From assembly GCA_964444735.1 (NCBI GenBank), contig CAYUIJ010000025.1:1-26517 (forward strand): a stretch of DNA of 26,517 nucleotides. Reading direction: 5' to 3'. Made by a program: the position numbers and the translations under genes. Position 1 is the first letter of the stretch, and every line of letters begins with the position of its first letter. Of the stretch, positions 1 to 9,531 are shown in pieces. The stretch comes from Phocaeicola_A sp964444735 (GTDB lineage: Bacteria > Bacteroidota > Bacteroidia > Bacteroidales > Bacteroidaceae). The notes under the pieces were generated by a model that made no database searches, was not told the DNA's origin, and was given only the letters and a program-made list of their open reading frames with translations.

Positions 1-77
1 AAGGGTAACCTTCCTTTTCGTTATCTGTTTGTATCTCCATATACACGATTTTCGACTTACAAAAATCTTCCGGATTT

Positions 78-109
78 TTTGGTTGTTTTATGCTTTGTTG
101 CTATATTTG
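78..109 (+). promoter_or_regulatory. Bacteroidota-type promoter for the S9 peptidase/SusCD operon
   Basis: TTTG at 78-81 and TATATTTG at 102-109 are separated by 20 bases. This fits the Bacteroides housekeeping consensus (-33 TTTG, about 20 bases, -7 TAnnTTTG). Transcription would start near 115, leaving an unusually long leader of about 205 bases before the peptidase start at 321. The first 77 bases show nothing recognisable. Confidence 0.6.
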
Positions 110-152
110 CGTTATAATGAAATTAAGAATGGCATGAGGCCGGATATCCTTT

Positions 153-268
153 CCTGGCAGTGAGCTGTCAGGGTACGGAATTTTCTTGCGATTGTGAGAC
201 GGGAATGACAGCCGTTCCTGGTATGATTCCACAAGGAATGCGGCATGGCAATGATTGCTCAGTGCCGT
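153..268 (+). promoter_or_regulatory. Structured 5' leader with two hairpins
   Basis: Bases 153-160 (CCTGGCAG) pair with 165-172 (CTGTCAGG) over eight pairs, one of them G-U, around a TGAG loop. Further down, 242-245 (GGCA) pairs with 263-266 (TGCC) around an inner GCAA/TTGC stem (248-251 with 255-258). No T-run follows either hairpin, so neither looks like a terminator. A leader-level control element is possible, but I recognise no riboswitch class. Confidence 0.25.
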
Positions 269-320
269 ATGGGTAAACCGATATGCCGAATGTTGTTGAG
301 ACTACTGTAAATTACAAGTC

Positions 321-2599
321 ATGAAACGTTTTACAATGGGAATGCTATGGACGTTTGTCTGTATGGGCGGATGGGCGCAGAGTCCTGACTGGAACCGTGC
401 AGAGAGCTTATCGGCCGACACATTGGATCAGTACATGTCGGGGCGTTATGTATATCCCACATGGATTGAAGGCAGTAGTTGTTTTTATTATGATGTGATT
501 TCCGATACGGGGGGGGGGGGAAATCATTATTTTCTGTTTGATGCACACAACGGGCGAAAACGGCTGCTCATAGCTGATAACGGCCGTTTTGCAAGCCAAT
601 ATGCCGCCATTACCGGAGATTCGATCAATGTGAAAGATTTTCGGGTGTATGGCATCACTTTCAGGCACGGAGACACCGGACGGTTTTATCTGAATAAGAA
701 AGGCAAGCAGATGGTGTATGACGTGCGTAGCGGAGAATTGTCTGAAACGTCATTTTCGGAAGAGAAAACCGGAAGGTTCAGGAAAAGCGGCTATTCTTGT
801 CATTCGTCCGATTCACTCTTTACCATGATGGGGTCTGGATACGACCTTTACGTGCGTGATAACCGTAACGGGACTGTCTGCCGCATTACAGCCGATGGAA
901 AGGAAGATGCCGCTTATACGACTCGTTTTGTGCCGGATACGCTCGAAACCGTGAGTCGTGGTTCATGGCTGGGACATCGTTATGTATGTCTTATGTCCGA
1001 TATGAGCGGGGTGAAAGAATTGGGCTTTGTCAATTCGCTGGCTTCGCCTCGTCCGCGGATAGTTACTTTCAAGATGCCTATGCCGGGCGATAAAGAGGTA
1101 CGCCGTTTCCGTCTGTTCTGGTATAACGCCGATACGGGAGAGGCACGCATGCTTCCCATAGACAAGTATCCCGATCAGGTGGTCGAGATGAACCATTTCC
1201 GTTCGGATGAGGCTCTGTTTGTTACCCGTCGCAGCCGTAAGGCCGACAGGGTGGACCTTTGCCGGGTCAATGTGCAGGAAGGTACGGTTACCGAGCTGAT
1301 ATCCGAGAAATGCCTGCCGCATATGAATCTGTCGTTGTTCAACTGCCACATTCTTGATGAAGGAAAACGCATCCTGTGGTGGTCGGAGCGTACGGGCAGG
1401 GGCAATTATTACCTCTATGACGGTGACGGAAATTTGATGAACCGTGTGACACAGGGGGAAAATCTGGTTGCCGGAAATATTGAACACATTGATACGCTGA
1501 AGAATGAAATAATCTTTGCCGGTTACGGCAATGAACAGGATACGGATCCTAGTTACGCTTATTATTACAAAGCTTCGCTCAACGGGCGCAGACAAGTACT
1601 GCTTACTCCGGGTAACGGGAATCATGAGCTGTCGCTGTCGCCCGACAGACGGTATGCCATCGACAAATATTCGCGTGTTGATTTGCTCCCGGTAGTGCGT
1701 GTGCTCAGCATAGACCGTCCGCAGCGCAATTATGGAGTGGAGTGTACTGATGGTACTGCCCTGCGCCGTGCAGGATGGCATCCTCCGGTACGTATCTGCG
1801 TGAAAGCAGCCGATGGAGAGACTGATTTGTATGGAGTGATGTATCTTCCCTCTTCGCTTGACAGCACCCGTCGTTATCCGGTTATCAGCAATGTATATCC
1901 CGGTCCGCAGGATGACCAGCTTCCCCGTTCGTTTGTTATTGACGACAACGGTAACCAGTCGCTGGCCGAACTGGGTTTTGTTGTCATCAATGTGGCTCCA
2001 CGTGGCAGCTCTCCGTTGCGTGGCCGTGACTTCCATTGCTTCGGCTATGGTAACTTGCGTGATTATCCGTTGGCCGACAGCAGGCATGTCATCGAGGAAC
2101 TTGCCCGCCGGTATCCGTTTATCGACCTCGGTCGTGTAGGTATATACGGTCATTCGGGCGGCGCGTTCCAGACAGTAGCCTCCATGCTTACCTATCCTGA
2201 TTTTTATAAAGTAGGCGTGGCGGCATCGGGCAATCATGACAACAACATTTACATCCAGTGGTGGGGTGAGGTATTCCACGGTCTGGAGCAGCATACCGAT
2301 TCCGTAAGCGGGCGTACCACTTTTTCTGTGAAGATTCCTGCCAATCAGGAACTGGCGCCCCGTCTTAAGGGACGGCTTATGCTTATTACAGGTGATGTGG
2401 ACAAGAATGTGCCTCCTTCATCTACTTATCGCCTGGCCGATGCGCTTATCAAGGCCGGCAAGCGTTTTGACATGTTTGTTCTTCCGGGTAAGGTCACGGG
2501 GTAATGTGTTCTTATTATCAGAACCTTATCCGCTATTATTTTGTGGAAAACCTGTTGCGGCCTTCTCCCCGTCATATCGATATTATTAACCATCAATAA
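321..2599 (+). pseudogene. S9 family (DPP IV-like) serine peptidase, frameshifted near its C-terminus
   Basis: A secreted prolyl oligopeptidase-family peptidase, expected to cut dipeptides or short peptides in the periplasm or at the cell surface. As read, the frame runs 321-2504 (727 aa). Residues 1-20 form a signal peptide ending WAQ. Residues to about 480 resemble the S9 beta-propeller, followed by an alpha/beta hydrolase domain. The nucleophile is Ser612 in GHSGGA and the acid is Asp694 in GDVDKNVPPS. The catalytic His (LPG-x-x-HG) is missing because the frame breaks at about 2490-2494 and stops at 2502-2504. From the CAC at 2495 the shifted frame reads HGVMCSYYQNLIRYYF and continues to a stop at 2597-2599, a proper family C-terminus. 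One inserted base would give 759 aa. A G12 run lies at codons 63-67. The break is either a real mutation or a sequencing error. It sits 8 bases upstream of susC in the same operon. Confidence 0.85.
509..520 (+). repeat. G12 homopolymer inside the S9 peptidase gene
   Basis: Twelve consecutive G lie in the 5' part of the gene and encode the Gly64-Gly67 run. The frame is open across the tract at this length, and the residues after it (NHYFLFDA) look like normal S9 propeller sequence. Gain or loss of one or two G would truncate the protein within the propeller. Tracts of this kind are typical slipped-strand contingency sites. Confidence 0.85.
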
Positions 2600-2606
2600 A
2601 AAGCCT

Positions 2607-5600
2607 ATGAAGCATATGGTATTGTTCAGATTCGTTCTGATTAGTTTGGTTTGCTGTATCTCCGTAGCTTTGTCCGCACAGCAGGAAAACGATGATTCTG
2701 CTGTGCGGATCAAAGTCGTCATAGTGGATTCTGACAAGAATCCGCTGCCGGGGGCTGCTGTTGTTGTTGCTGGAAGACCTGGATGCGTCGCCGATGACCA
2801 CGGCGCGGTATCGTTGTGGGTGAAAAAGAATTCCAAGGTTAGTTTTCAGTATATAGGTATGAAGACAAAGATCATGACGGTCACTGCTCCCGTTACAGGT
2901 GAAATAGTACTTGAAGATGAGTTGTCAAAACTTGATCAGGTTGTCATTACCGGTTATTCACGAACCACCAAACGCCGTACAACAGGCTCGCTGGCAACAC
3001 TGAGTGCGGAGGAACTGATGGGAGGGGGAAATCCGACAGCCAATCTGGATATACTGTTACAAGGAAAGGTGGCAGGTGTGGATGTGAAGGCGCTGTCCGG
3101 ACGTCCGGGAGAGACTGCCCGGATTCGTGTCCGCGGTACCAATACCATCACCGGGAATGCCGATCCCTTATGGGTAATCGACGGAGTGCCTTTGCAGCGT
3201 GATATCCCTACGATTTCAAGCAGCCAGATAAGGGCCGGTGATTTTAACGATATCTTTACCAACGGTATTTCCGGGATCAATCCGAACGATATTGAGTCTG
3301 TTACGGTATTGAAAGATGCTTCGGCAGCGGCCATCTATGGTTCGCGTGCTGCGGGTGGCGTCATTGTGGTCACTACCAAGCGTGGTGTCGAAGGACGCAT
3401 GCGCGTCAATTATTCGGCCAATGTAACCCTGACCACCAGTCCCTCACGTTCGGCTGACCTGATGAATTCACGTGAAAAACTGGCATGGGAACAGGAATTG
3501 TGGGATGAATTCTCGGCCGGGCGCTTTGCCGAATATCCTGTAACCGGTACGCGTTATCCGGTTGTAGGTATCGTAGGCATGATTCGTTCGGGCTACGGAC
3601 GCTATGCCGGAATGACCAGAGAACAGCAGGATGCCGAGATAGCCACGTTGGGCGAACATTCGACCAACTGGTTTGACGAGCTGTTTCGCAACTCCATTTC
3701 ACAGAGCCATTTCCTTTCGCTTTCCGGTGGTACGGAAAGGAATGCATATTATGTGTCAATGGGGTATTCACAGAATAACGGACTTCTGAAGAAAAACGAT
3801 TATGAGCGCTACAATGTGAGCGCCAAATTTGATTTGGAACCGAACAAGCGTGTAAAACTGGGCTTTACGGCTGACTTGTCCATGCAAAAATCCGGCTCTC
3901 CTTCGCTCAATGTCGATCCTTTTAAGTATGCCTATTTCGCCAATCCTTATGAGCGCGCATACAATGCCGACGGCTCGTATTCGGCCGACAATACGTATTT
4001 CAGTCTGACTCATGCCAATGGAGGTTATGACGTGCCATTGCCTGAGGAGGGCTATAACATCCTTCGTGAACTGAATGAGACATCAAGCAAAACCAGGAAC
4101 ATGTCAGCTTCGCTGATTGCCAATCTGACGGTTAATATCCTTGAAAACTTCTCGTTTGAGGGTCTGGCTTCTTACGGCTATGTAACCGATGCTTCCGACA
4201 ATATTAACGGTAAGGATACGTATGCGGCTTGGATTGACCGTCCGTTTGACAGCTCACAGATAAACTCCAAACGCAAATACGGTTCCATTACGCAGACTTC
4301 TGCCTATAATTCCAGCTATAACCTGCGTGGCCAGCTTCATTATTTCAATACGTTTGGCGATGACCATTATCTGAGCGCGTTGGCCGGAGCCGAGATACGC
4401 GGCCAATACTCCAAGAGTATCTTTGAAAAACGCTACGGCTATGACCCCGTATCGGGCAATTCGTCCATGCCGGCTTATCCTGAGAGCGATAAGCTGGAAT
4501 ATACCGATTTGCTGTCATATGCGGCCATCATGGATGGCCTTTCCGGCCAGAGCATTCTGGAAGACGCCTTTGCGTCATTCTATTTCTCACTTGACTATGT
4601 GTATAAAGAGCGCTATATAGCCAGCCTGACAGCCCGTACCGACGGTTCCAACAATTTCGGTAGTGATGAGCAGTTCAATCCCACCGGCTCTGTCGGATTC
4701 GGATGGAATATCAGTCAGGAGCCTTTCATGAAATCGCTCAGACCCGTACTGAGCACCCTGTCATTGCGCGTGGCTTTCGGTTATACGGGTAATATCAACA
4801 GAACAGTCTATCCGCAGCTGGTAATGGATTATTCTACCAGTTTTCGCAAGACGGATACCGACTATTACCGCATGGGTACTATCGGCAATGCGCCCAATCC
4901 GAATCTGCGTTGGGAGAAAACCCGTGATATGAAAGTATCGCTCGAAGCCGGTCTGTTTGATGACCGTATACATCTGCAGGGTGAGTTGTACGACCGTCGT
5001 ACCCGTGATGCCGTAACCAACGTGTCGATGCCTTATACCACCGGCTTCACCAGTCAGAGTGTCAACACTTCCGAGCTGTTGAACCAGGGTATGGAATTCT
5101 CGTTGGGAGCCGGCATTGTGAAGACTAAGGACTGGAATGTATCGTTGTCGGCCAATGTCTCATATAACCGCAACAAACTGCTTAAATACCATTCGGTAAA
5201 TCCAAGCATATGGGGATCGTCATACGTAGGCTATCCGTTGTCTCCGATTATCAGCGGCAAGGTTGAAGGCATTGACAGCAAATATGGCCTCTATACCTAT
5301 AAGGTACGTCCGGATGTCGTACTGAATACGGCTGCAGACCGTCGTCTGGAAGAGAATTATGCTTTTTATCTGGGAACGTCATCAGCTCCTGTTAACGGCG
5401 GTTATTCCATCAGTATAGGATACAAGCGCCTGCATCTCAGTCTGGGAGGTTCTTATTCATTCGACGGCAAGATACTTGACAATATAGAGTGCCCGGTAGG
5501 TTATAGCACATTGAGTGGCAGAGTTATAGAAAGAGTTCCCACTCAGGAGAATGACTTATACGTCAATCACTTGAACGTAGCCAAAGACGCTACGCACCGC

Positions 5601-5936
5601 TGGACTGTGAACAATCCGGTTACAGACGGACATCCGCGCATTATCGATGCTTACGGGGATCGTCTTGGACTGGACAATTATATGGTGACAGGCAGTAATA
5701 TCACCCGTGCTTCCCTGATGGAAGACGTGTCTTATTTTAAACTCGGTTCGTTACTGTTGAGTTATGATTTCGGAGGCAACTGGATGAAGCGTACTCCGCT
5801 CACTTCGCTCACGGTATCGTTTGGCATGAGTAATCTGTTTACCATTACCGATTATTCAGGTATAGACCCTGAGACTCCCGGAGCCGTTTACCCCACTCCG
5901 CGTACGTTTTCGATGGGCGTGTCTGTCGGATTCTAA
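2607..5936 (+). CDS. SusC/RagA-like TonB-dependent outer-membrane transporter
   Basis: A 1109-residue outer-membrane beta-barrel importer that works with the SusD-like lipoprotein encoded next. The chosen ATG gives a signal peptide (MKHMVLFRFV to LSAQ); the open frame extends upstream only from a TTG, which is unlikely to be used. Residues about 30-105 form a carboxypeptidase-regulatory-like domain (PLPGAAVVV, FQYIGM). A TonB-box-like stretch follows (DQVVITGYSRTTKRRT), then the plug with the hallmark motifs RVRGTNTITGNADPLWVIDG and VTVLKDASAAAIYGSRAAGG. The rest is barrel, ending in the aromatic FSMGVSVGF. It starts 8 bases after the restored peptidase stop and ends 14 bases before susD. The adjoining peptidase suggests peptide import, as in the RagAB type. 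The substrate is inferred, not seen. Confidence 0.93.
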   Translation: MKHMVLFRFVLISLVCCISVALSAQQENDDSAVRIKVVIVDSDKNPLPGAAVVVAGRPGCVADDHGAVSLWVKKNSKVSFQYIGMKTKIMTVTAPVTGEIVLEDELSKLDQVVITGYSRTTKRRTTGSLATLSAEELMGGGNPTANLDILLQGKVAGVDVKALSGRPGETARIRVRGTNTITGNADPLWVIDGVPLQRDIPTISSSQIRAGDFNDIFTNGISGINPNDIESVTVLKDASAAAIYGSRAAGGVIVVTTKRGVEGRMRVNYSANVTLTTSPSRSADLMNSREKLAWEQELWDEFSAGRFAEYPVTGTRYPVVGIVGMIRSGYGRYAGMTREQQDAEIATLGEHSTNWFDELFRNSISQSHFLSLSGGTERNAYYVSMGYSQNNGLLKKNDYERYNVSAKFDLEPNKRVKLGFTADLSMQKSGSPSLNVDPFKYAYFANPYERAYNADGSYSADNTYFSLTHANGGYDVPLPEEGYNILRELNETSSKTRNMSASLIANLTVNILENFSFEGLASYGYVTDASDNINGKDTYAAWIDRPFDSSQINSKRKYGSITQTSAYNSSYNLRGQLHYFNTFGDDHYLSALAGAEIRGQYSKSIFEKRYGYDPVSGNSSMPAYPESDKLEYTDLLSYAAIMDGLSGQSILEDAFASFYFSLDYVYKERYIASLTARTDGSNNFGSDEQFNPTGSVGFGWNISQEPFMKSLRPVLSTLSLRVAFGYTGNINRTVYPQLVMDYSTSFRKTDTDYYRMGTIGNAPNPNLRWEKTRDMKVSLEAGLFDDRIHLQGELYDRRTRDAVTNVSMPYTTGFTSQSVNTSELLNQGMEFSLGAGIVKTKDWNVSLSANVSYNRNKLLKYHSVNPSIWGSSYVGYPLSPIISGKVEGIDSKYGLYTYKVRPDVVLNTAADRRLEENYAFYLGTSSAPVNGGYSISIGYKRLHLSLGGSYSFDGKILDNIECPVGYSTLSGRVIERVPTQENDLYVNHLNVAKDATHRWTVNNPVTDGHPRIIDAYGDRLGLDNYMVTGSNITRASLMEDVSYFKLGSLLLSYDFGGNWMKRTPLTSLTVSFGMSNLFTITDYSGIDPETPGAVYPTPRTFSMGVSVGF

Positions 5937-5950
5937 AAAAATTATGAGTT

Positions 5951-7360
5951 ATGAAGAAACTAAATATCCTAATGTGCGCGCTGTTCGCCTTGGGTGGTAT
6001 GTCGTGCACCAATTATCTTGATATCAAGCCGTACGGACGCACCATTCCAAAGACGGCCGAGGAGTTTGAAGCCCTGTTGAACAATCATCTGAATAAGATA
6101 GACGATGGCAGTGATGATATTCTTGTAGGCAATGCTTACCAGATATTGACATGGGATGCCGAATGCGGTGACGATTTTGAAACCTGTCTTACTACTCAGG
6201 AAGGTATTTCCTTAAATATCTATTTGGGTGATGTCGCCGGATCTCTCAGCGCTTCATATAGGTACCGTGACTTGTATGCCGTGATTCGTGACTGTAACAT
6301 TGTGTTGGGAGAAATGAAAGAGGAGGGGACAGACCGTTCAGACAAGGTCAGGGCTACTGCCTATGCCCTTCGTGCCGTATCTTATTACCAGCTGATGCGT
6401 CAGTATTGTGAGGCTCCTGAAAAGGCAGGCATGGCATCGCAGCAGGGAGTTCCCCTGGTGATGGCTTTCGATATGGAAGAAAAGCCTTTGCGCCGCAGTT
6501 TACAGGAGACGGCTACCCGTATAGAAGACGATCTGAAGGCTTCAATTGATTATCATATGACCGATGACATTTACCGTTTTACGGAAGATGTGTGTAAGGG
6601 ATACCTGGCCCGTCTTTATTTTTGGACGGAACAATGGGACAAGGCACTTCCTCTGGCGCAGGAACTGCTGAAAAAGTATCCTCTTCTGGGAAGGGAAGAA
6701 TACAAACAGATGATGAGCACTGCCTATGACATGGTGGGGAATCAGATACTCAAAGCTTATCGCGCAATCAGTGTGAGTGGGAACTCGGGCATTACTTCTT
6801 CACGCCGTAACTTGCAGACCCGTCCGGTTAGCACCCGTCTGCTTGATTTGTTCTCCGGTGATGAGAAAACTACCGATGTGCGTTATGCCATGTGGGTAAA
6901 TTCTTCGCGTCAGGCCACGAAGGAGTTTTTCTGCGGAATGCGTTCAGCTGAGTTCAAGCTGATGGAGGCGGAGTGTTATTATCATATGGATCAGAAAGAT
7001 AAGGCACTCTATTCTGTCAATGAACTGCGTGCCAACCGCATCAGCGATTATACCAATCTGACTGAAGACAAGATTCCGGCTGTTTCATCCAAGGAAATCA
7101 TCAAGGAGGATGCCGAAGGAAAGGTGCTGACTCCGCTGCTGGCATTTATTCTGAGCGAGCGCCGTAAGGAAATGTTTCTCGAAGGCGACCGTTTCTTTGA
7201 AATGAAACGTAACGGTACACCCGGGTTCTGGACCGCTTACAACGGACGTAAATACACTACGGAGGCTTTCATGTATACTTTCCCCATTCCTGCAAATGAT
7301 ATACTGATTGTAGACGGACTGAAGCAGAATCCGGGATATGATGAATTGCAGAGTGATTAA
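5951..7360 (+). CDS. SusD/RagB-like surface lipoprotein
   Basis: A substrate-binding lipoprotein of 469 residues that caps the SusC-like barrel encoded just upstream. The lipobox is GGMSC with Cys19, followed by TNYLDIKPYGRT, the typical SusD N-terminus. The middle has the alpha-helical TPR-like pattern (RATAYALRAVSYYQLMRQY, then GYLARLYFWTEQWDKAL). The C-terminal half carries the family sequence ILSERRKEMFLEGDRFFEMK and ends with FPIPANDILI and QNPGYD, so the protein looks complete. It is somewhat shorter than many glycan-type SusD proteins, in keeping with a RagB-like peptide binder, but this is weak evidence. Confidence 0.92.
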   Translation: MKKLNILMCALFALGGMSCTNYLDIKPYGRTIPKTAEEFEALLNNHLNKIDDGSDDILVGNAYQILTWDAECGDDFETCLTTQEGISLNIYLGDVAGSLSASYRYRDLYAVIRDCNIVLGEMKEEGTDRSDKVRATAYALRAVSYYQLMRQYCEAPEKAGMASQQGVPLVMAFDMEEKPLRRSLQETATRIEDDLKASIDYHMTDDIYRFTEDVCKGYLARLYFWTEQWDKALPLAQELLKKYPLLGREEYKQMMSTAYDMVGNQILKAYRAISVSGNSGITSSRRNLQTRPVSTRLLDLFSGDEKTTDVRYAMWVNSSRQATKEFFCGMRSAEFKLMEAECYYHMDQKDKALYSVNELRANRISDYTNLTEDKIPAVSSKEIIKEDAEGKVLTPLLAFILSERRKEMFLEGDRFFEMKRNGTPGFWTAYNGRKYTTEAFMYTFPIPANDILIVDGLKQNPGYDELQSD

Positions 7361-7380
7361 CCTTAAAAAAAACAGATGAT

Positions 7381-7593
7381 ATGAAACCGATATGTAAATG
7401 GATGATGACTGTGGCGCTGATGGCCTGTGGCATGGGCTTTTCCGCTTGTGAGGATGTAGATGAGCTTCCTCCCCGTGATATGACTGTGGATGGCAACAAG
7501 ACCTATAAAATGCCCGATCCGGTGATTCTTACAGTCGAAGAGATCGCAAAGGTTGATGAAATACGTAAGGAATATGAAGGCAGTTTGCCCTGA
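7381..7593 (+). CDS. Small lipoprotein of 70 residues, function unknown
   Basis: The ATG lies 20 bases after the susD stop in the same operon. The product has a basic and hydrophobic signal and a lipobox MGFSAC with Cys23, followed by the acidic stretch EDVDELPP, which resembles a Bacteroidota lipoprotein surface-export signal. Only about 47 mature residues remain and they are highly charged (VEEIAKVDEIRKEYEG), probably one short helix. I do not recognise the family. Its place between SusD and the Calx-beta lipoprotein suggests an accessory subunit of the outer-membrane uptake complex; this is inference. Confidence 0.75.
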   Translation: MKPICKWMMTVALMACGMGFSACEDVDELPPRDMTVDGNKTYKMPDPVILTVEEIAKVDEIRKEYEGSLP

Positions 7594-7620
7594 GGCTTAT
7601 GACTTTAAAACAGTATGATT

Positions 7621-8895
7621 ATGAAAAGAATGATATATCGATTATGGATGGCTGTTTGTGTAATGCTGGCGGCCTTTTCCTGCTCGGATGACGACAAGCG
7701 TTCATCCGGCTTGCCGCAGATTAATCTGGAGTTTTCACGTTATTCATTGGCTAAAGGGGATATAACTGTTCGTCTGCTGGCCGATGCCCCTGTAGCGTCT
7801 GAGGTGCAGATACCTTTCTCGTTTTACGGAGAAGCCGTTGAAGGAACGGACTATACCGTGTCGGCCCATGCGTTTGTATTCAAGGCCGGATCTGAAGAGG
7901 CAGGAATAACAATAACCCGTATGGACGATCATATTGGTGAGAAAAGCAGTGAGCTCACCCTGAATCTTGACCGGAATACTGTGCCGGCAGGCTTTCAGAT
8001 GGGTCTGCTTAATTATACCACTATCGAATTGATGGGTAACAATGCGGTAATCATGTCGTTCAGCAAGCCGTCTGATGTGTTGACTCTCAGTTCGGCATAC
8101 GCCATTACGTTGGAAAAGCTTGACGGGAGCGGATATAGCGTTTCGGCCGAAACGGAGTTTGCTTTGGAGGTGGATCCGAGTTCTACAGCCGTTGGAGGCG
8201 TGCATTACGAATTTGCCGGCAAGCAGGCGGTAGTGGTGCCCGAAGGCAAGAATACCGGAACGGTTGAGTTGAAGTTCCTGAAAAAAGAGGAGGGCAAGGA
8301 TAAGCTCGTATTGCGTCTGGCTGAGAAAGACGGTTATGCGTACGGCTCGAATGCGGCCATTGACATTACCGTTCAGGGTCCTGAGTCGTATAACGGCACA
8401 TGGGCTTTCAGTAAGATTGCCAATGCTGAATGGTGGGCCACCAGCTGGTTTGCTGATACCAGCACATTCCCTAAAGGAACGCCTGATGATCAGATTACCT
8501 TTGCCGGAGATTCATATGAGGCTTATACATTCACTCCGTCACTTAAAGGTGATTTGAAGAATTATTTCATCAGTGAGTGTGCCGTGACCTTTCAGGGTGA
8601 GCGTGAGGAGGTTTTTCAGGAAGAGTCTACCATCGCACCGGTAAAGGGCAACATTGCGGTCTTGGAGTTTGAAAGGGTCAATGTCAGCTTCTCGGCTGTC
8701 AACAGAAATGTTCGTCCGGCTGTAGCGGGATTCCGCATCATCACTGTCGAAGGAAAGGAAACGCTTGAATGTACCGTTTACGATTATGAGCCTACCGATT
8801 TCCTGGCAGACATTTATGAATTTTTTAGTAGTTATACTGAGCCTCCGGTAATGATTGAAGCACCGTTGCGCTTGCATTTTACCCGGGTAAAGTAA
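7621..8895 (+). CDS. Calx-beta-repeat surface lipoprotein (SusE/F position)
   Basis: A lipoprotein of about 424 residues. An in-frame ATG lies two codons upstream (7615); I prefer 7621 because it gives MKRMIYRLW, a normal signal. The lipobox is LAAFSC and is followed by SDDDK, a typical surface-export signal. Two Calx-beta-like domains are visible. The first has VEGTDYTVSAHAFVFKAG (about residues 30-125). The second has VGGVHYEF and VVVPEGKNTGTVELKFL (about 130-250). The last 170 residues start at about SYNGTWAFSKI, contain a tryptophan-rich patch (NAEWWATSWF) and match nothing I know. As the last gene of the operon, in the position of SusE/SusF, it probably binds substrate at the surface or fixes the complex there. 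A strong terminator follows 29 bases after the stop. Confidence 0.8.
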   Translation: MKRMIYRLWMAVCVMLAAFSCSDDDKRSSGLPQINLEFSRYSLAKGDITVRLLADAPVASEVQIPFSFYGEAVEGTDYTVSAHAFVFKAGSEEAGITITRMDDHIGEKSSELTLNLDRNTVPAGFQMGLLNYTTIELMGNNAVIMSFSKPSDVLTLSSAYAITLEKLDGSGYSVSAETEFALEVDPSSTAVGGVHYEFAGKQAVVVPEGKNTGTVELKFLKKEEGKDKLVLRLAEKDGYAYGSNAAIDITVQGPESYNGTWAFSKIANAEWWATSWFADTSTFPKGTPDDQITFAGDSYEAYTFTPSLKGDLKNYFISECAVTFQGEREEVFQEESTIAPVKGNIAVLEFERVNVSFSAVNRNVRPAVAGFRIITVEGKETLECTVYDYEPTDFLADIYEFFSSYTEPPVMIEAPLRLHFTRVK

Positions 8896-8924
8896 ACCGG
8901 CTCCTGATTCCTTTTATTATGTTC

Positions 8925-8966
8925 AAAAGCCGGCAAAAGCGGATCGGATCCGCCAAGCCGGCTTTT
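8925..8966 (+). terminator. Strong hairpin terminator of the first operon
   Basis: AAAAGCCGGC (8925-8934) pairs with GCCGGCTTTT (8957-8966), with an inner GCGGATC/GATCCGC stem at 8939-8953. The A-run on one side and the T-run on the other mean it could work in both directions. Confidence 0.85.
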
Positions 8967-9442
8967 ATATTGTTCTCCCGTATCCCTTTTCCGTATCAGA
9001 AGCAGGTGCGGTTTTTTTGATGCCGGGGGCTAATGTGTCCTTTCACCTTTGGTCCGCGAAATGCTTTCTTCAGAATTTCTGTCAGTTCTCAATACTGAAA
9101 TCAGTTTTTCCATAGCGCCTTTTCAAATTTCCTGCCAATGTCATGTTTCCCGTTTTTTTGTCTGTGGCTGTCTTTTCCCTGAATTCGGTTCGTCAAGCCG
9201 TTGCCGCAGCATGGCGGAAGCGGCTTTTCTGGGTGTTTCTTTGTTGCATTCAATAATCCCTTTGGCGGGATAACGATTGCGGCCAATAGCGGCGGCAGCT
9301 ATTAATCCGGCCAAAGACCGCCAGTCGCGATATCCGTTTTTTTACCGTCCGGTTTTGAAACCGTCTTTGCGTTTTGTACAAGCAGGAAAAAATATGAAAA
9401 GCGGATAAATGTCTTGTGCTTATGCTTGATTGTAATGAAACC
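8967..9442. other. Intergenic stretch without a supported gene
   Basis: About 475 bases between the two convergent operons. Short open frames exist on both strands, but none has a convincing start, signal or recognisable sequence. A small inverted repeat is visible, AATAGC (9285-9290) with GCTATT (9298-9303), and a palindrome CGGTTTTGAAACCG at about 9349. I see no RNA gene, no insertion-sequence end and no CRISPR repeat. It may be decayed sequence. Confidence 0.5.
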
Positions 9443-9490
9443 AAAAAATCCTGCCCGTTCACTTTCTTCCTTTCAGGAACGGGCAGGATT
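9443..9490 (-). terminator. Rho-independent terminator of the minus-strand SusCD operon
   Basis: A perfect 14-base inverted repeat: 9447-9460 (AATCCTGCCCGTTC) pairs with 9477-9490. On the minus strand the stem is followed by a T6 run (A6 at 9443-9448 on plus). It lies about 42 bases past the stop of the SusD-like gene, as expected for the end of that transcript. Confidence 0.88.
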
Positions 9491-9531
9491 CATGATTATT
9501 GAACCTGTTTCATTGACAGGTGTTTTTTACG

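Noticed and set aside
963..2294. Open frame of 443 codons on the minus strand, antisense to the S9 peptidase
   Set aside because: No signal, domain or plausible start, and the plus strand has strong family motifs throughout. It is a codon-bias shadow.
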